Origin: Adineta steineri
Lineage: Eukaryota; Rotifera; Eurotatoria; Adinetida; Adinetidae
Direction: 5' to 3'
Assembly: GCA_905250115.1 (NCBI GenBank)
Contig: CAJNOI010000058.1
Span: 379,149 to 443,148 of the forward strand
DNA length: 64,000 bases
Part shown: positions 1 to 12,768 of the stretch, piece by piece
Layout: every line of letters starts with the position of its first letter
Numbering within the stretch: the stretch's first letter is position 1
Program-made: the position numbers and the translations under genes
The notes under the pieces: generated by a model
Told to the model about the DNA's origin: nothing
The model's input: only the letters and a program-made list of their open reading frames with translations
The model's database searches: none

Positions 1-1531
1 TGAACTTCATAGTTTTTCTAATTTCGAATATGATCTTGAAATAATATTTTAAATATTCTATAACTGATCGTCAAAATAGTGACAGAGATTCTATAATATA
101 TACCATGAAAAGATCCTTTTTATCCGGTTGCATGACATCTGAGGATGAATGACATTAATCTTTAGCTGAAAGAACTCATTATAATTATTTCCGACTTTTC
201 ATTATTATTATTTAATATACAATAACATAAAGATCATTTGTCAATGAATACAATGATCAATAACAGCAATGAAGAAGAATAACGTATAGTTTTTACTTGA
301 AAAATTCGTATTCATTATCTTGATAGACATTTTATTTTTTAATTCTAAATATCGCTGTTGAATATATAATTTAAAACGAAATTTCATAACAGTATCATTG
401 TCATGATATGCGTTCTTAATCTTTATAGACATTTTCGTATACTGATTCAATGCATAATCTGAATATTTTTAAAAAAAAAGTGCGTATAAAAATCATCTTT
501 TATTCATTGTATTTCCTTTTTTTCCAATACTAGTCATCTTCGATATTATAAAGACAAAAGATTCTTATCTATGTCATGATTAATAATATATGTATATAGA
601 TGACACATTTAATATATGCCTTTTTTAATGTATATTTGCAATTAAACAATGCAATGTCTCGTACTGTGTGTGTGTGTGTGTGTGTGTGCGAGGATGTAGA
701 CAGTAGTGCGGAATATTAGTTAAAGATAGTTTTTATAGTTACTTACGAATTATACTCGACTCAAAGTTGTTTTCTTGATGATTTGAATCGTGTATTTCTT
801 CATATTAAAATACATCGATGATAAGTCCAGAAAAAAGCTCGTATAAAAGCATTTTTTTTCTTGATAATACTGCTACTTCTACCACTACATAGATGAAATC
901 AAATGACTGACTATCGTCAATGCAAAAAAAAGAGAGGTACAGGGAAAAAAGAGGGAGAGTCGTGTATGTGCGCCCGCACATATACGCACACACACACATA
1001 AACACACACAGTAGAGAGAGACATTGCTGCTACAACTAAACTTAGTGTGCACAAAACGTTAATGCAACTTGTGTTTTGTATTTGGTTGTTGGTTGCTTGT
1101 CTTTTTTTTCAGTATATATGTGCACGTCTTGTTGCTTATAAAGCACATGTGCATAAGAGAAACACAGAGAGAATAATGAAAGTAAGGAAGGACAGCAACT
1201 CGGTAGTTGTTAGTTATTTTTTCTTTCGCCAAATAAAACATTTAAAAAAAGAGAGAGAGAGTAATGTTGCTTGCCGTTTTGATGAAGCGAAAAAAAAGAC
1301 TGAAGAAATTGCAAGCAAATGCAAATAAATCATATCTGACTAGTATGCCGACAAAGGACGAGAGAGAGAGTGAGAGAAGAAAAAAAATAAATGCTTGAAT
1401 GTGTTTGCATCACTGAAGGGCAAAGATAAGAATAAAGGAAAAAAATACTTAAATAAATATATATATATATATATATGTGTGGGCATGAAGAACTTGAAAT
1501 AAAAATAACTCAAATAGAAATAGCAGCTGAT
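1..1531. other. intergenic, no supported gene
   Basis: This AT-rich stretch lies downstream of the minus-strand PICALM gene. It holds a (TG)n microsatellite near 666-687, a CA-rich tract near 979-1010, GA-rich patches near 1250 and 1360-1380 and a (TA)n run near 1459-1476. Short open frames on both strands show no domain, no convincing splice structure and a low-complexity composition. A GTAAGT-like donor on the minus strand near 745 is isolated. I see no gene here. Confidence 0.6.
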
Positions 1532-4500
1532 TTATGAATATAAAAAAGAAAATAGCGAAAAATTACGTACCGATGGACCACTAGGTGGTGGTGCAGCAAA
1601 AGGATTAGTTAATGAGGGTTGCGGTGGTGGTGCTTGTTGCCACATTGTATTTTGTTGAACAGCCATCTAAATAAGAATACATATATTATAAAAAAATAAT
1701 AAAGCTTTCAGGGTAAAAAAATTAAATATACTTACACCACCAAATGGACCACCCATTGGAGGTTGATTTGGCCATGTTGTACCAGGACTATTCATACTTC
1801 CACTACCAATACCAATTTTTTGTTGATTTTTACCATCACTAGGTGCCCATTGATGATCTTTTCTAAAAGTGCAAAGGGAAAAAAATAGTTTTCAGTATAA
1901 ATAGAAAATAAATCTTTACCCAATTTTCGATCGATCTTTCACATCAAGATTTTCAAATAATTGATTTAATGATTGATTAAGATCACCTGGTTGAAGTACT
2001 TTGGTAGTCGTTGGAATGTTTTGATTATTAGAAAATAATGGTGCTGTTGATGTATTATTGCCTGATAAGACCGAAGTTGGTTGAAGAATATCATCGAAAA
2101 AGTTTGCTAAAATAATAAGAATTCAAAAGGTTAATTTTTGACTGTTGAATAGGAAATATTTTATTTGACTATATGAACATGAACGTCTACATGCGATCGT
2201 AACAATATGAAACATGCTTACAACATTTAATAAACTACCTTCGGATATATTCGTTGCTGTCGATGTTTCATTATATGAACCTTCTTCGGCTTTTTTTATG
2301 GGAAAAAAAATAAGTTTTGTTAGATTTTTGTTGATTAATTTTTATTATTAAAAAGAATAAAAAGGGAAAATTATGATCCTTACTTTTAGGCACTGATGTA
2401 TGAAGAACATTTGATTGGAATGGTTGTTGTGGTTGTTGTTGTTGAAATGCAGGAAAAGTATTTTGATTATTACTAAAAAATGTATTTGCTCCTGATTGTG
2501 ATGGCGGTGTCGCAAGTGAAAATAGATCATCAGTTAATAATTGTTGCTGTTGAACAGTTGCATTTTGACCATTTGATGATGATGCTGCCGCTGATGATGA
2601 AGATGGTTGTTGAGAAAAGAAATCTGTATCACCAAAACCATTTCCACTTGCTGTATGAGCGCCTGAACTATATCCAACTGGTGATGAAGTATCTTTATTC
2701 TAAATATAAGAAGAAGAAAAATAAATAAAGAATAGTTAAATTTAAATAAATCAAACTTTATTAAATTGCGCAAGTGCTTTCGCTTCTTCTTCAAGAATTT
2801 TTTGTGGATCATCATTATCATTAAATATTAAATCACGTGAAAAGCTTTTAAGATCTTGTTCAGTTTGTTGTCTAAAAATAAATAAAACAAAATAAATATT
2901 TACCAAAAAGCAAAGAAAATTTCTACCTTGAGATTGATCCTTGTGTTGGAAGTTTTTTACCTTCCATATGTGCCAAATGATTTTCCAAAGCTTCCAAAAG
3001 ACTACTTGGAGCCTAGAATACATAATTTATATAAATTTTGTTCATAGAAAAAAAAAATTATATAAATCAAATCTTCGAATTTAGTTTGAATTTCAATCAT
3101 GCAAGTTTTATATCCCTTTCCCTTAACTTACTTTATTATTTTCATGAATTCTCTATACATTTCATGGTCATTAAAAAAAAACAATCGATATCTTATTATA
3201 ACTTACTCGTGATAAATCAGGAATTTCACTTCGATCCATACCCGATGTCTAGAAAACAAAAAAATACACATATTATTTTCTCATACTTTTTTCTTTTGGC
3301 ATATTAAATGTTAGTATTTCATGTATTAGAATATAGATTACAAAGCCATTATTAAAATAAAGATCTTCTCATGATTTTCCTTTCTATTTAGCTTAGCAAG
3401 ACAAACCTGATAAACATAAACTGAAAGTCGCTAGAGATAGATATGCAAGAAGTATATTAGATATGTGATACACACAGAAACACAAGTTTGAGAAAAAATT
3501 TATTATTATTTCAAACAATTCATTTGATACCTGTCTTGAATAATCTCGCTCAAATAATTGTTTATATTTCTAATTAATTGATTTTTATTTTTTGTATTTT
3601 AGATATATCACTTAAAATTAAACAACTAATGACTTACTTCGGCTACTTTAAGAAATGTTGAAACTTTATCTGTTCGTTCAAGAAATCGTTTATAAATATC
3701 CAATCCTTCTCGACATTGTTTTTTATTCATATCAAAATATTTTTCTAGAAAAATAAAAAAATTCTATAGAAAAATAAAATTCAAATATTTTTACCAAGTA
3801 AATTAATCATTCCATCGTTAAATGCTGCATATAAACGTATCAGATCTTTAATTAAAAGAAAAAAACAACTATTGATAACACCATTTGTTAGTTCATTTGG
3901 TGTAACCTAGAAAATAAAAGAATTAAGAAATGTAGTTTTAGATATTTGAGTATAGTCCATGCTCTCATGCTTAACTGCAAAATTTCTCAAATCCTAACTT
4001 ACGGAATTTTTTAATTTTTTTTCCTAAATTTTTTTTCTTGATCAAAAAATTTTATATAGAAAAACAAAAACTTACTTCGAATTCAAGCAAAGCATCAAGT
4101 TGTTTTTGAAGAATAGGTAATGCTTTCAGCAACTAAAAAATAAATTTATTTTCAATACAAAAAAACTATAATCTAACTTTTTCAGTAGGCATTGTTCGAA
4201 GTACACCATCGTCTTTTCTATAAAATATATATCAAAATTATAAATTATATATATATATTATTAAATCAACAAACCCTCGTTTAATTTTACAGAAATCAAA
4301 ACCTGTTAATTTATACGCATCTCGTTTTTCATTTAAATAATTAGCATAACGTCGAACATAACTTGACATATCACCACCCGGCATTCCCATACGATCTAAA
4401 TAAGCAGCTGGTTGAAGACGATGGTTATGGGAAGCCATATATGCTTCAAAACGCTTTAAATAATAATAATAATAAAATTAATTTTATTAATAAAAAAAAA

Positions 4501-4858
4501 TTGTTTTTACTTCATTTCCAAAGCACATTAAATGATGAATTGTAATTAATGATTTATATGAAACAACCCATGATGAATTTTGTGTACGTTCAATTAATAA
4601 ATCAGCCAATTGTGGTATTGATACATTCATTTCATTTGTTGCTTGTAAAAGAACTTTAAACAAAAAAAAAAAAAGAACAATATAGAAAATTATCTTTTTT
4701 TTGTATCGTTAGAAATTCTTACAATCCAAATGTTTTCTTTTAGGACCCATAATTTCTTCCGTTGTTGCTTTACAAACAACTTTAGCTAATGCTTGTCCAG
4801 CGATTGTATTTTTCGCTGCTAAGAGCCGATCAACAAGACTTTGTCCACCTGGTTGCAT
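1532..4858 (-). CDS. PICALM: PICALM/AP180 clathrin assembly protein
   Basis: Phosphoinositide-binding clathrin adaptor that recruits clathrin and cargo at endocytic pits. I traced 15 exons that join in frame (4723-4858, 4511-4653, 4275-4453, 4178-4217, 4076-4132, 3795-3906, 3638-3744, 3207-3248, 2927-3012, 2757-2871, 2384-2699, 2239-2289, 1920-2106, 1736-1862, 1532-1666), giving about 610 residues; human PICALM has 652. The ANTH domain fills roughly residues 1-290 and carries the lipid-binding signature [14 protein letters not shown] near residue 30. The rest is a low-complexity Gln/Ser/Asn tail with DLF-like motifs and an NPF near the C terminus, as expected for clathrin, AP2 and EH-domain binding. 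The start at 4858 aligns with the animal N terminus (MxGQSLxDR). The last exon either reads on to TAA at 1532 or splices at a GTACGT at 1570 to an exon I cannot find, so the C terminus is uncertain. Confidence 0.93.
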
Positions 4859-5192
4859 GCTTGAAATTTCTAGTCAATAAATACAAAAGAAAAATTTGTT
4901 AGAAAAATAAAGAGTTTTTCCTTGATTGATTATCGTGCTAGTGACACTATTCGTCAAGGTCATTTATACAATCAAGTAAACATCCAAATGTTACGATTTA
5001 AAATTGATTTGCAAAACAAAACAATTCTTATTCTCAAGAATAGAAAATATCTTGATTATAAATATGGAAGAAAATCATGTGCCTATTTTTATTTTCCGAA
5101 TGTCGACACATGTATGAATGAATTTCATTGGTTTATTTAATGGAATAAAATAATTTATGGATTCCATAGGAAATCAATGATTATTATTTCCA
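4859..5192. promoter_or_regulatory. divergent promoter region PICALM / ZRSR2
   Basis: These 334 nt separate two divergently transcribed genes and so should hold both promoters and 5' leaders. A CTAG acceptor-like site on the minus strand lies 12 nt before the PICALM ATG and could be a trans- or cis-splice acceptor. An open frame of 72 codons at 4922-5140 has no recognisable domain and is probably chance. No TATA box or factor site can be assigned with confidence. Confidence 0.4.
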
Positions 5193-6793
5193 ATGGATAT
5201 TCGAATAGATAATGAAGTATTTCAAAAATTGAAATTAATTAAAATCGAACAATTCAAAGAAAATAATCAAACAATTAAATTCAAGTATAAAAAATATCCT
5301 TTTATTTTATATATTCTTAGTTTATAATCATATTTTCATGTTATTTCTCCTTGACTTTTTCTCATTTTTAAGTCATAAAATTTATCGTTTATTAATTAAA
5401 AAATTACGTCGACATTTCCATCGACAACAATTAGCTAAAGAACGTGATGAAAAAATTCGATTAGAAGAAATTCAAAGAGATAATGATCCATTATATCAAG
5501 CATGGATTATTCAAAAAGAAAATCTTCGAATACAAAAAGAAATTGAAGAAGAACAAGAAAAGTAATGATTTAAAATAAAAGATAAAAAAAAACTGTTTTT
5601 TTGATTTAGTGAAAAATCTCGAAAATTACGTGAACAAATAGAAATTAAAAAACAAGAACAATTACGAAAGAATATAGAAGAGAAACAAAAAGTAACAAAC
5701 ATTGTGAGTTATTCAAAAAGAAGTTTTTTAATTTGTAATTATTGTTGAGAAGACAAAATCATTTATTTTTCGAGAAATTCATTTATATTTTAGTCTATCT
5801 AATGGTTAAAACTCTAAGCGATAATGTAAAATGATAGATTTAGATTATATACTGAGTTTTTCCTTTGCATAAGTAGTAAAATACCCAATAAATATTCTCT
5901 TTCAGAATTCATCAACTCATAATCCATTTGTATCAGTTCCAATAACAAATGGTCCAAGTATCGAACGACCTGTATGTTCATTTTATTTAAAGACAGGTGT
6001 TTGTCGATATAATGAACGGTTTGTTTTATTATTTATTAGTTTTTTATAACGATTTCATTTGATTTCATAGATGTCGTCGTACACATAATAAACCAGATAT
6101 AACTGATACTCTATTAGCTGTAAATATGTATTCAAATTTTGAAATGCAATATGGATTAGATGAAGAATATGATTTAGGTAAGAAATAATTCTATACTTTG
6201 TAAATGATTATATATGAATTATCTTTTTTTGTAAGATATTGGTTTGGAATTTGAAGAAACTGAACGATATGAAAATTTTAAAGATTTTTATTATGATGTT
6301 TTACCAGAATTTGAAAGATTCGGTCGTGTAATAATGTTTAAAGTATGTTCAAATTCGGAAATACATTTACGTGGTAATGTTTATGTACAATATGAAACGT
6401 AAATCTTATTTTTTTTAGTTATATTTCGAATTCTATAGATTTTTTCTTTAGAGATTATCAAGCTATGCAAGCATATAAAGCTTTGAATACACGATATTAT
6501 GCTGGTCGAATGGTACAATGTGAATTTGTTAATATTCCAAGTTGGTCAACAGCTATTTGTGGTAATGATTTATTTGAAATATTTATTTATTAATTCTTTT
6601 TATTTTCAAAGGTTTATCTCAATTTGGTAAATGTTCGAAAGGTCGTCGTTGTAATTATTTACATGTATTTCGAAATCCTCCATTAAAATCGATTGAGAAA
6701 GATAAAAAATCTACACGAAAACATAAACGATCAAAATCTCGAGATCGTTCGACTAAACGAAAAAAACATCATCATCATCATCATCATTCATAA
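5193..6793 (+). CDS. ZRSR2: ZRSR2-like U2AF35-related splicing factor
   Basis: RNA-binding protein related to U2AF35; the human protein recognises the 3' splice site of U12-type introns and also acts in U2 splicing. Eight exons join in frame (5193-5284, 5373-5561, 5610-5703, 5906-6018, 6071-6177, 6236-6398, 6452-6561, 6612-6793), giving 349 residues. In order: a charged helical N-terminal region rich in Glu/Lys/Gln; a first CCCH zinc finger (CSFYLKTGVCRYNERCRRTH); a U2AF-homology RRM with the typical FYxDVLPEF and HLRGNVYVQY segments; a second CCCH finger (C..GKCSKGRRCNYLHVFRNP); and a short basic tail ending in a His run. I chose the start at 5193 because the ATG at 5338 would give a hydrophobic leader that is really intron. 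The 5193 exon joins at phase 2 to HKIYR, which aligns with the human N terminus. The RS tail is shorter than in human. Confidence 0.92.
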
Positions 6794-6823
6794 TTATAAA
6801 AACTAATGTTTATTTTATTTTCT

Positions 6824-6825
6824 AG
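6824..6825 (+). promoter_or_regulatory. acceptor-like site between ZRSR2 and CNOT10
   Basis: The 67-nt gap between the ZRSR2 stop (6793) and the CNOT10 start (6861) contains a T-rich tract ending in TTTTCTAG at 6818-6825, the same form as the intron acceptors of this window, 35 nt before the CNOT10 ATG. Such a site could accept a spliced leader if the two genes share a transcript. Bdelloid rotifers are known to use spliced-leader trans-splicing; that it happens here is inference. Confidence 0.4.
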
Positions 6826-6860
6826 ATAATTATTTATATACTTTTTCCTTTCATTAAAAT

Positions 6861-9800
6861 ATGAGTGAAGATAATAGCACAACTACAAATAATAATAACG
6901 AACCAGGTTCAGTATTTTCTGAACAAGATAAAGAATTAGCTACAAAAGCCAAACAAGAATATGAAGCAAGACTATTTGATGGTTTGAAGAAAACTTTTTA
7001 AAAAATATTAAATAATCTTCTTGTTATTATTATTTTAGTTTGTTTAAAAACATTACAAAAACTTCTTGAATCATATCCAGATGATCCAAAAGTTCTGTTT
7101 AATATTGTATTAACTGAATATACTTTATCAGGTTTTCAAAAAACGGATATGTTTAAAACACAACTTAATAAAATTGCTGAAAAAGTAATTATTCTAGCTT
7201 TTTTTCTTCTTCTCTCGTATAGATAAGAAATAGAAGTATTTTTCTTCCTAATTAAATTACAGCTAAATGAAATGACAATAGACTAAGAGAAATAGATAAA
7301 TGATACTGATCCAAATTCGAAGGAATCTTTTCGAAACCGGTGACTCTTTAAAATGTCATTGAAACTCCATGTGAGCGTTTCGTCTGTTCTTTTCATACGT
7401 TCGTATTATGACCTTCATCGTCTACAGTTGCAATCACAAGGATTTTCCCTCATTATGAATATGATTGTATAAATTTCTATGCCATATATAAGTTAAAAAT
7501 GAGGAAAAATTCGGAGCTGTGAAAGCGCATTCAAGGATGCGAATAAGAGCTACTACATATGAAAGGTAGATCAGCAGAGAAGAGAACGGAGCGGTACAAA
7601 GCTTTATTGTTCAAATTATAGCGTTACACTGTGTAATCTCAGTTATTTCAAAGAATATCATTTTCATGTATCTGACAAATCTGTAATTTTCTCTTAAAAT
7701 AAGCCGGTCTTGAAAGGATTAGTAGTATATTAATTTATATGAAAGATAAATATTTATAGATTTTAAAAAAATCTTTTATTTAGCTTCAATGCGCATTAGA
7801 TAATATAACAACATTGGAAGAACCTGATCAATGTACATTATTCTATAATATGGCTGTTCTTCTCTATCATACGCGTCAATATCAAGCAGGCTTATTAATT
7901 GTTGAAAAACTTTTTCGATTTATTGGACAAATTGGTAAATATTTCCTTATTAATAATAGAATAAAATAAAATAATTTTCTTTTTCTTTTAGATGAAACAT
8001 TATCATGGAAAATTTGTCTTCTTTTATCTGAACTTGATTTATGTACATTTCAAGTAAGAACTTTATTTTATTATTGTTACTCTTTACAAATATATATTAT
8101 TTTGTAGCCGGAAAATGCACTTGCAACAGTGATACATCTCGAAAAATTACTTAATGAACGAGCTAGTCCACCATCAAATGGTGTTTCACATAGTCCAAAT
8201 ATGCTTAACGATAATCTAGAAATTTTAAAATCAAAAATTAGTTTGGTTCGTTTTAAAAAAATTTTTATCTGTTCTTTAATTTTAAAATTTTAGTATAAAA
8301 TTCGTTGTTTACTTATGCTTAAATCATTACGAACATGTAAAAAAGAATTAAAACAACTTCAAAATACAAATCAAGTAAAGAAATTCGAATTTCTAAATTA
8401 AAACTTTTTCCTCTCGTTTTTAGTCATCAACAAGTTTAACTTATGCTCGTGCAAATTTTGAATATTTAAAAGAAAATCATATTCGAGCATTAAAAATTCT
8501 TACAAATAATCAACAAACAAATGCATCTTCAATACCACTTCAAACATATTCTTCTCATTGTTTTTATAATAATCTCTCATGTATACATTTTCATTTACAT
8601 AAATCAGCATTTGCATTGTTTTATATGCGTCGTGCATTAGCAGAAAATAATCGTTTACTTATTGAACAATTAAATAATAATGATAAACAATTAATTATTC
8701 ATCATATTAATAGAAAATATGAAATTTTATATAATCTTGGTATACAATTATTATTTAAACATCAACCACTACCAGCATTTGAATGTTTAATTGATGTTAT
8801 ACATATTTATTCGAATAATATTCGTTTATGGTTACGTTTAGCTGAATGTTGTATTATGATATATCGTTCATCAAATGAAGATATATTTAAATTAGAAGAG
8901 AAATTAAAATGTGTTTTACAATCAATTGGAAATGGTTTTCATCATAAATTAATCTTAGGAAATTGTAATACATCGACATCATCAAAAAAATCATCAGTAA
9001 ATAATGGAAATGAAAATTGTTCAATGGAATTTGCTTTATATTGTTTAAAAAATGCATTAACATTATTACCAAATATAACTGAAGCTGATTTACAGTAAGA
9101 TTATAGAAAGGAATAAAATAGATTATTCTGTATTTTTTGTTTTTAGAAAAGAAGAACCGAAGTTATATCCAGCACCACCAGGAAATCCAATGCGAATAGG
9201 AGATATGTTATCATTAAAATATTCAATTTTAACATCTGCCGCTTATGTTTCATTATGTTTAAATGATTTTGTTTCGGCTAAAAATTATGCAACAAATCTA
9301 TTAAATGAACCACGAGCGTCATCTGGACATAAGTGAGTTATCTAAAAATTATTTATTTTATTACGTTTTCTCTAATATAGATATCTAGCTCGACTATATT
9401 TATCTGAAAGTTTATTAGCAATGAATAAAATTGAATTAGCACTCAGTCAACTTGATGCAGACATAATTAAAACTGAAAATGATCTTTCATTTAAAATGCC
9501 TGTTACAACAGTAGATAAAGGTAAAATAATAAGATCAATTATTTATTTACTGATAGTTCGTTTATATTTATAGAAGAGAAATCTGATACACCAGAAACAA
9601 CGCCACCTATACCAAAAGGTAAAGAAAATTATTAATAATTCATTTTTGTAATAGATAATAAATATTATTAATATTTTAGCTGATTTAGTGACTTGGTTAC
9701 CACGTGATGCACGTGTTGGACAAGCTATTGTATATTATAATATAGCTGCTATTTATGCAATTACAAATGATGTTGAAAAAGCGTTTAAACATTTCAATTT

Positions 9801-10105
9801 GGTTTGTATTTTATTTATTCTTTTATTTATTAATCCAATATTGTATTATTTGTTTTAGTTTGTTAACTTATTTGGCAAAACACAACCAGCTCATTCATTT
9901 CAATTAAAATTCTATTTAGATCTCCTTGATGGTAATTCAAAAATATTTCTTTCATTTTCTTTTTTTTTAATTAAAATTTATTTTTGTAGGTAATCGTCAT
10001 CGTCTACAAATTTTATTAAAAGAAAATTTTGGACATTTAACATCGAATAAATCTTTTGTAGCTCTTCCAACTCCTACTCATACATCATCAACCAACAATT
10101 CATAA
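6861..10105 (+). CDS. CNOT10: CCR4-NOT complex subunit 10
   Basis: TPR-type scaffold subunit of the CCR4-NOT deadenylase complex, which in animals binds CNOT11 and the CNOT1 N terminus. About 13 exons, with my boundaries near 6861-6981, 7039-7184, 7783-7934, 7992-8053, 8108-8244, 8294-8372, 8424-9096, 9147-9332, 9382-9520, 9574-9619, 9680-9801, 9859-9931 and 9990-10105, give roughly 680 residues; human has 744. The best match to the family is in the large exon at 8424-9096, with KYEILYNLGIQLL, PLPAFECLID and RLWLRLAECCI in the order of the human protein. Helical repeats run through the length. Ser/Asn-rich insertions near 8980 replace less conserved linkers. One intron (about 7185-7782) is near 600 nt while the others are about 50-60 nt. 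It lies 67 nt behind ZRSR2 on the same strand. Confidence 0.9.
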
Positions 10106-11405
10106 ATTTGATATTATCAAAAAGCAAAACTTTCGTTTTTTTTGTTCGTTATGTTTATTGTTGTTGTACTGAGTTTTTTTTAAGGTTATCTTTTTTTTGT
10201 TATTGCATATAGACGACTTGATTTCTCTTTATGTGTTTTTTTTTAAATATAAAACAAATGGATGATCAGTACATAATACATCTTATTGAAAGATTAATAA
10301 GTCTAATTAACTCTATGAATTAGACTGAATACATCCGGTAAATGAAAATTTTATTACTTGTCCCTAAAGGAGCAATTTTTCTTTTTAAGTGCATATTTAC
10401 ATTTAAAAACGATAGAATCTACTAGAATATGTTGATCATCTCGTATGCCCCTATGAGTCAAACAAATTGAATTGAAAAAAAAATAGAAGAAGATAGTCTA
10501 TTAGACATACTATACTATAGTTACATAATACATAAATGTAGTTATCTTTTATTATCTTATTGTTTTTATCGTATACTCATTTATATTTATCTTTGATTAT
10601 AATTGATAAATCTGAATAATAAATTTAAAAAATATTTTTCTTTTATCGAGTTTCATTTAATTTGTTGAATAAATAAAAAGAGAATATAAAGATGAAGTTT
10701 TATTTTCTGATTCACATTATTGCGTACATGCATATACATATTTATATTTCAGAATATGAAGCCCAGAAATAAATGACAAGATAAAAATCTTCTTTGTTTT
10801 TTTTTCTGTTTCTTCTTTTTTTTGGAAAAAACTAATCGTTGGCCATGATCACACTCAACAGAAAAGAAATCAATATAAAGACAGTATTAATAAAAAGATC
10901 AAATACAATGGATATATATATGTATATAGAGAAGAGTAGTAGTAGTAGTTGCTGTTGTTGTAAATACGTAAAAAGAAAAACCACAAGCAAATAAAAGACA
11001 ACAAAGAGATTTACAGCGATACAAGACAAGAAAGATTGAATAAAAAGAAAAAAAAAATCAAATCGAGAAAACACATTTAAATAGATAAATTTCATTTATA
11101 GGCTTGAGTGTATACGAATCATCTGTTTTTGTTATTCTTTTTTCCTTAACCAATCTAACTTATATCACTGTGACAAAATGAAAATGAACATAAGAATATT
11201 AATATATATTATATACAAAAAAAGAAAAAAGAAAGATATTACGGCCAATAGTTGTTTTGAGTTTTATTTTGTATAAATCTCTTCTTTTTTTGACGAATCG
11301 ATTTTGTTCGTGAAGAGCGTCTGATGATAGATAGATTTTTTTTTAAAATAAGAAAAAAAAGGAAACAGAAAAAAGACGAAGAAGAAAAGAAATCGAAAGA
11401 TTCTT
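10106..11405. other. intergenic between convergent CNOT10 and RAB5
   Basis: The two genes converge, so this 1.3 kb holds both 3' UTRs and little else that I can see. AATAAA-type poly(A) signals occur on the plus strand (for example near 10618 and 10670). A Phe/Leu-rich open frame on the minus strand (10832-11095) arises from T-rich low-complexity sequence and shows no domain. Confidence 0.5.
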
Positions 11406-12159
11406 TCACTTGCTACCACCACAACATCCTCCATCATTCCCAACTGATCGTGGATTTGATGGTTGATCAACTGTTAGCGATTGACCATCATTACCCCTTC
11501 GTCCACCAGGTGTAGTAGATGAATCTTGATTTTTCGGTAATTTTTTTGCTATTGCCATAAATATATCATTAACATTCATTGCTGTTTTAGCTGATGTTTC
11601 CATAAATATTAAACCATTTTCTTCTGCATATGCTTGAGCATCAGCTACTTCAATTTGACGTTTAGCAAGTAAATCAGCTTTATTGCCAGCTAATGCAATA
11701 ACAATATTTGGTGCTGCTTGACGTTGTAATTCTTTAACCCATACTTTAGCTCGACTAAATGTATCGGCATTTGTTATATCATAAACAACAATAGCTGCTT
11801 GAGCACCACGATAATACATTGGTGCTAATGAATGATATCTAATAAAAAAAAAGATCATATAATTAAATTATTTTTTTGAATGAAATAAAAGTATACCTCT
11901 CTTGTCCAGCAGTATCCCATAATTCAAGTTTAACTGTTGTATCATCGACAGATACAGTTTGTGTAAGAAATGCTGCACCAATAGTTGATTCTTGATATTC
12001 ATGAAATTGTCCTTTAACAAATCGAAGAACTAATGACGATTTACCAACAGCTGATTCACCTAATAAAACCATTTTAAATTGACATGTTCGTGCTGCTTGA
12101 CCATTAGCTGTTGATCGATTAGCAGCTGCATTTGTTGTTTGACGATTATTACTAGTCAT
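11406..12159 (-). CDS. RAB5: Ras-related GTPase Rab5
   Basis: Small GTPase that controls early-endosome fusion and traffic. Two exons (11897-12159 and 11406-11838) give 231 residues, close to the 215 of animal Rab5. Visible motifs: P-loop GESAVGKSS, switch I/effector region [13 protein letters not shown] (the Rab5-specific form), WDTAGQE, NKAD and ETSAK, with a C-terminal CC prenylation motif (GGCCGGSK). The N terminus carries about 25 extra Asn/Ala/Thr-rich residues before [11 protein letters not shown], slightly longer than in vertebrates. The single intron splits the codon after AGQE. It is divergent from the RNF11-like gene. Identity is very secure; which vertebrate isoform it matches is not meaningful. 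Confidence 0.97.
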
Positions 12160-12768
12160 TGTTTAATTTTTAAAAATATGAAAGGAACGTTTTGTTTATA
12201 TTTTAAACTTCGGGAAAATACAAAATGAAGGAATTGGGAGTAATTAATCTAAAGAAAAAACAAAATCAGATATCAATATATGTCATGACTTATCAATCAC
12301 ACCCTCAGCAAAAGAAAAGAAAAGAAATCATACGACGACGGCAAGACAGCCATGACAGGCAAGTGTTCATGTGCATCTTTAAGGAAGCGATATTTATTGG
12401 AAATATTTAGCGACATCTGTTTAAAAAAAAATTCTTTATAAAAATGAATTATAAAAATATATTACATTCAAAATATTTATTTTCTTGAATTTTATAAAAT
12501 AAAAAGGAGAAAATAAAATAAATTTAAGATTGGTTTAAATCGTACGATGAATATATTGACTCACTTGTACTCAACAGGAGATAGACTAGAGAGAAAATGT
12601 AGGAGAGGGAGGGAGAGAGAGATAGAGAGACAGACAGCAAGGTGTGCTAACTGATCTTTTCGTACGCTCTTCTCATAAACTAATATATAAATGAACGCGT
12701 TTTTTTTTCATGCTCTTTATATTTTTTCTCTATTACAGACAATAACAAATTATATATATATTTTTTTC
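12160..12768. promoter_or_regulatory. divergent promoter region RAB5 / RNF11-like
   Basis: These 609 nt lie between two divergent genes. A purine-rich microsatellite (GAGA/GGGA type) covers about 12588-12640. A pyrimidine tract ending in TATTACAG at about 12738 lies roughly 30 nt upstream of the RNF11-like ATG and looks like a splice acceptor, either of a 5' UTR intron or for a spliced leader. Short open frames here show no domain. Confidence 0.4.

Noticed and set aside
1047..1328. Open frame of 93 codons with a hydrophobic start
   Set aside because: Low-complexity GA/TG-rich context, no domain, no splice support and an overlapping frame on the other strand of similar quality.
4922..5140. 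72-codon open frame between PICALM and ZRSR2
   Set aside because: No recognisable domain, lies in a divergent promoter and has no splice context.
5338..5372. ATG at 5338 as ZRSR2 start
   Set aside because: Gives a hydrophobic leader that ends in a T-rich acceptor; the exon at 5193-5284 joins in phase and matches the family.
10832..11095. Phe/Leu-rich minus-strand frame downstream of RAB5
   Set aside because: Composition follows from A/T-rich 3' UTR sequence; no family resemblance.
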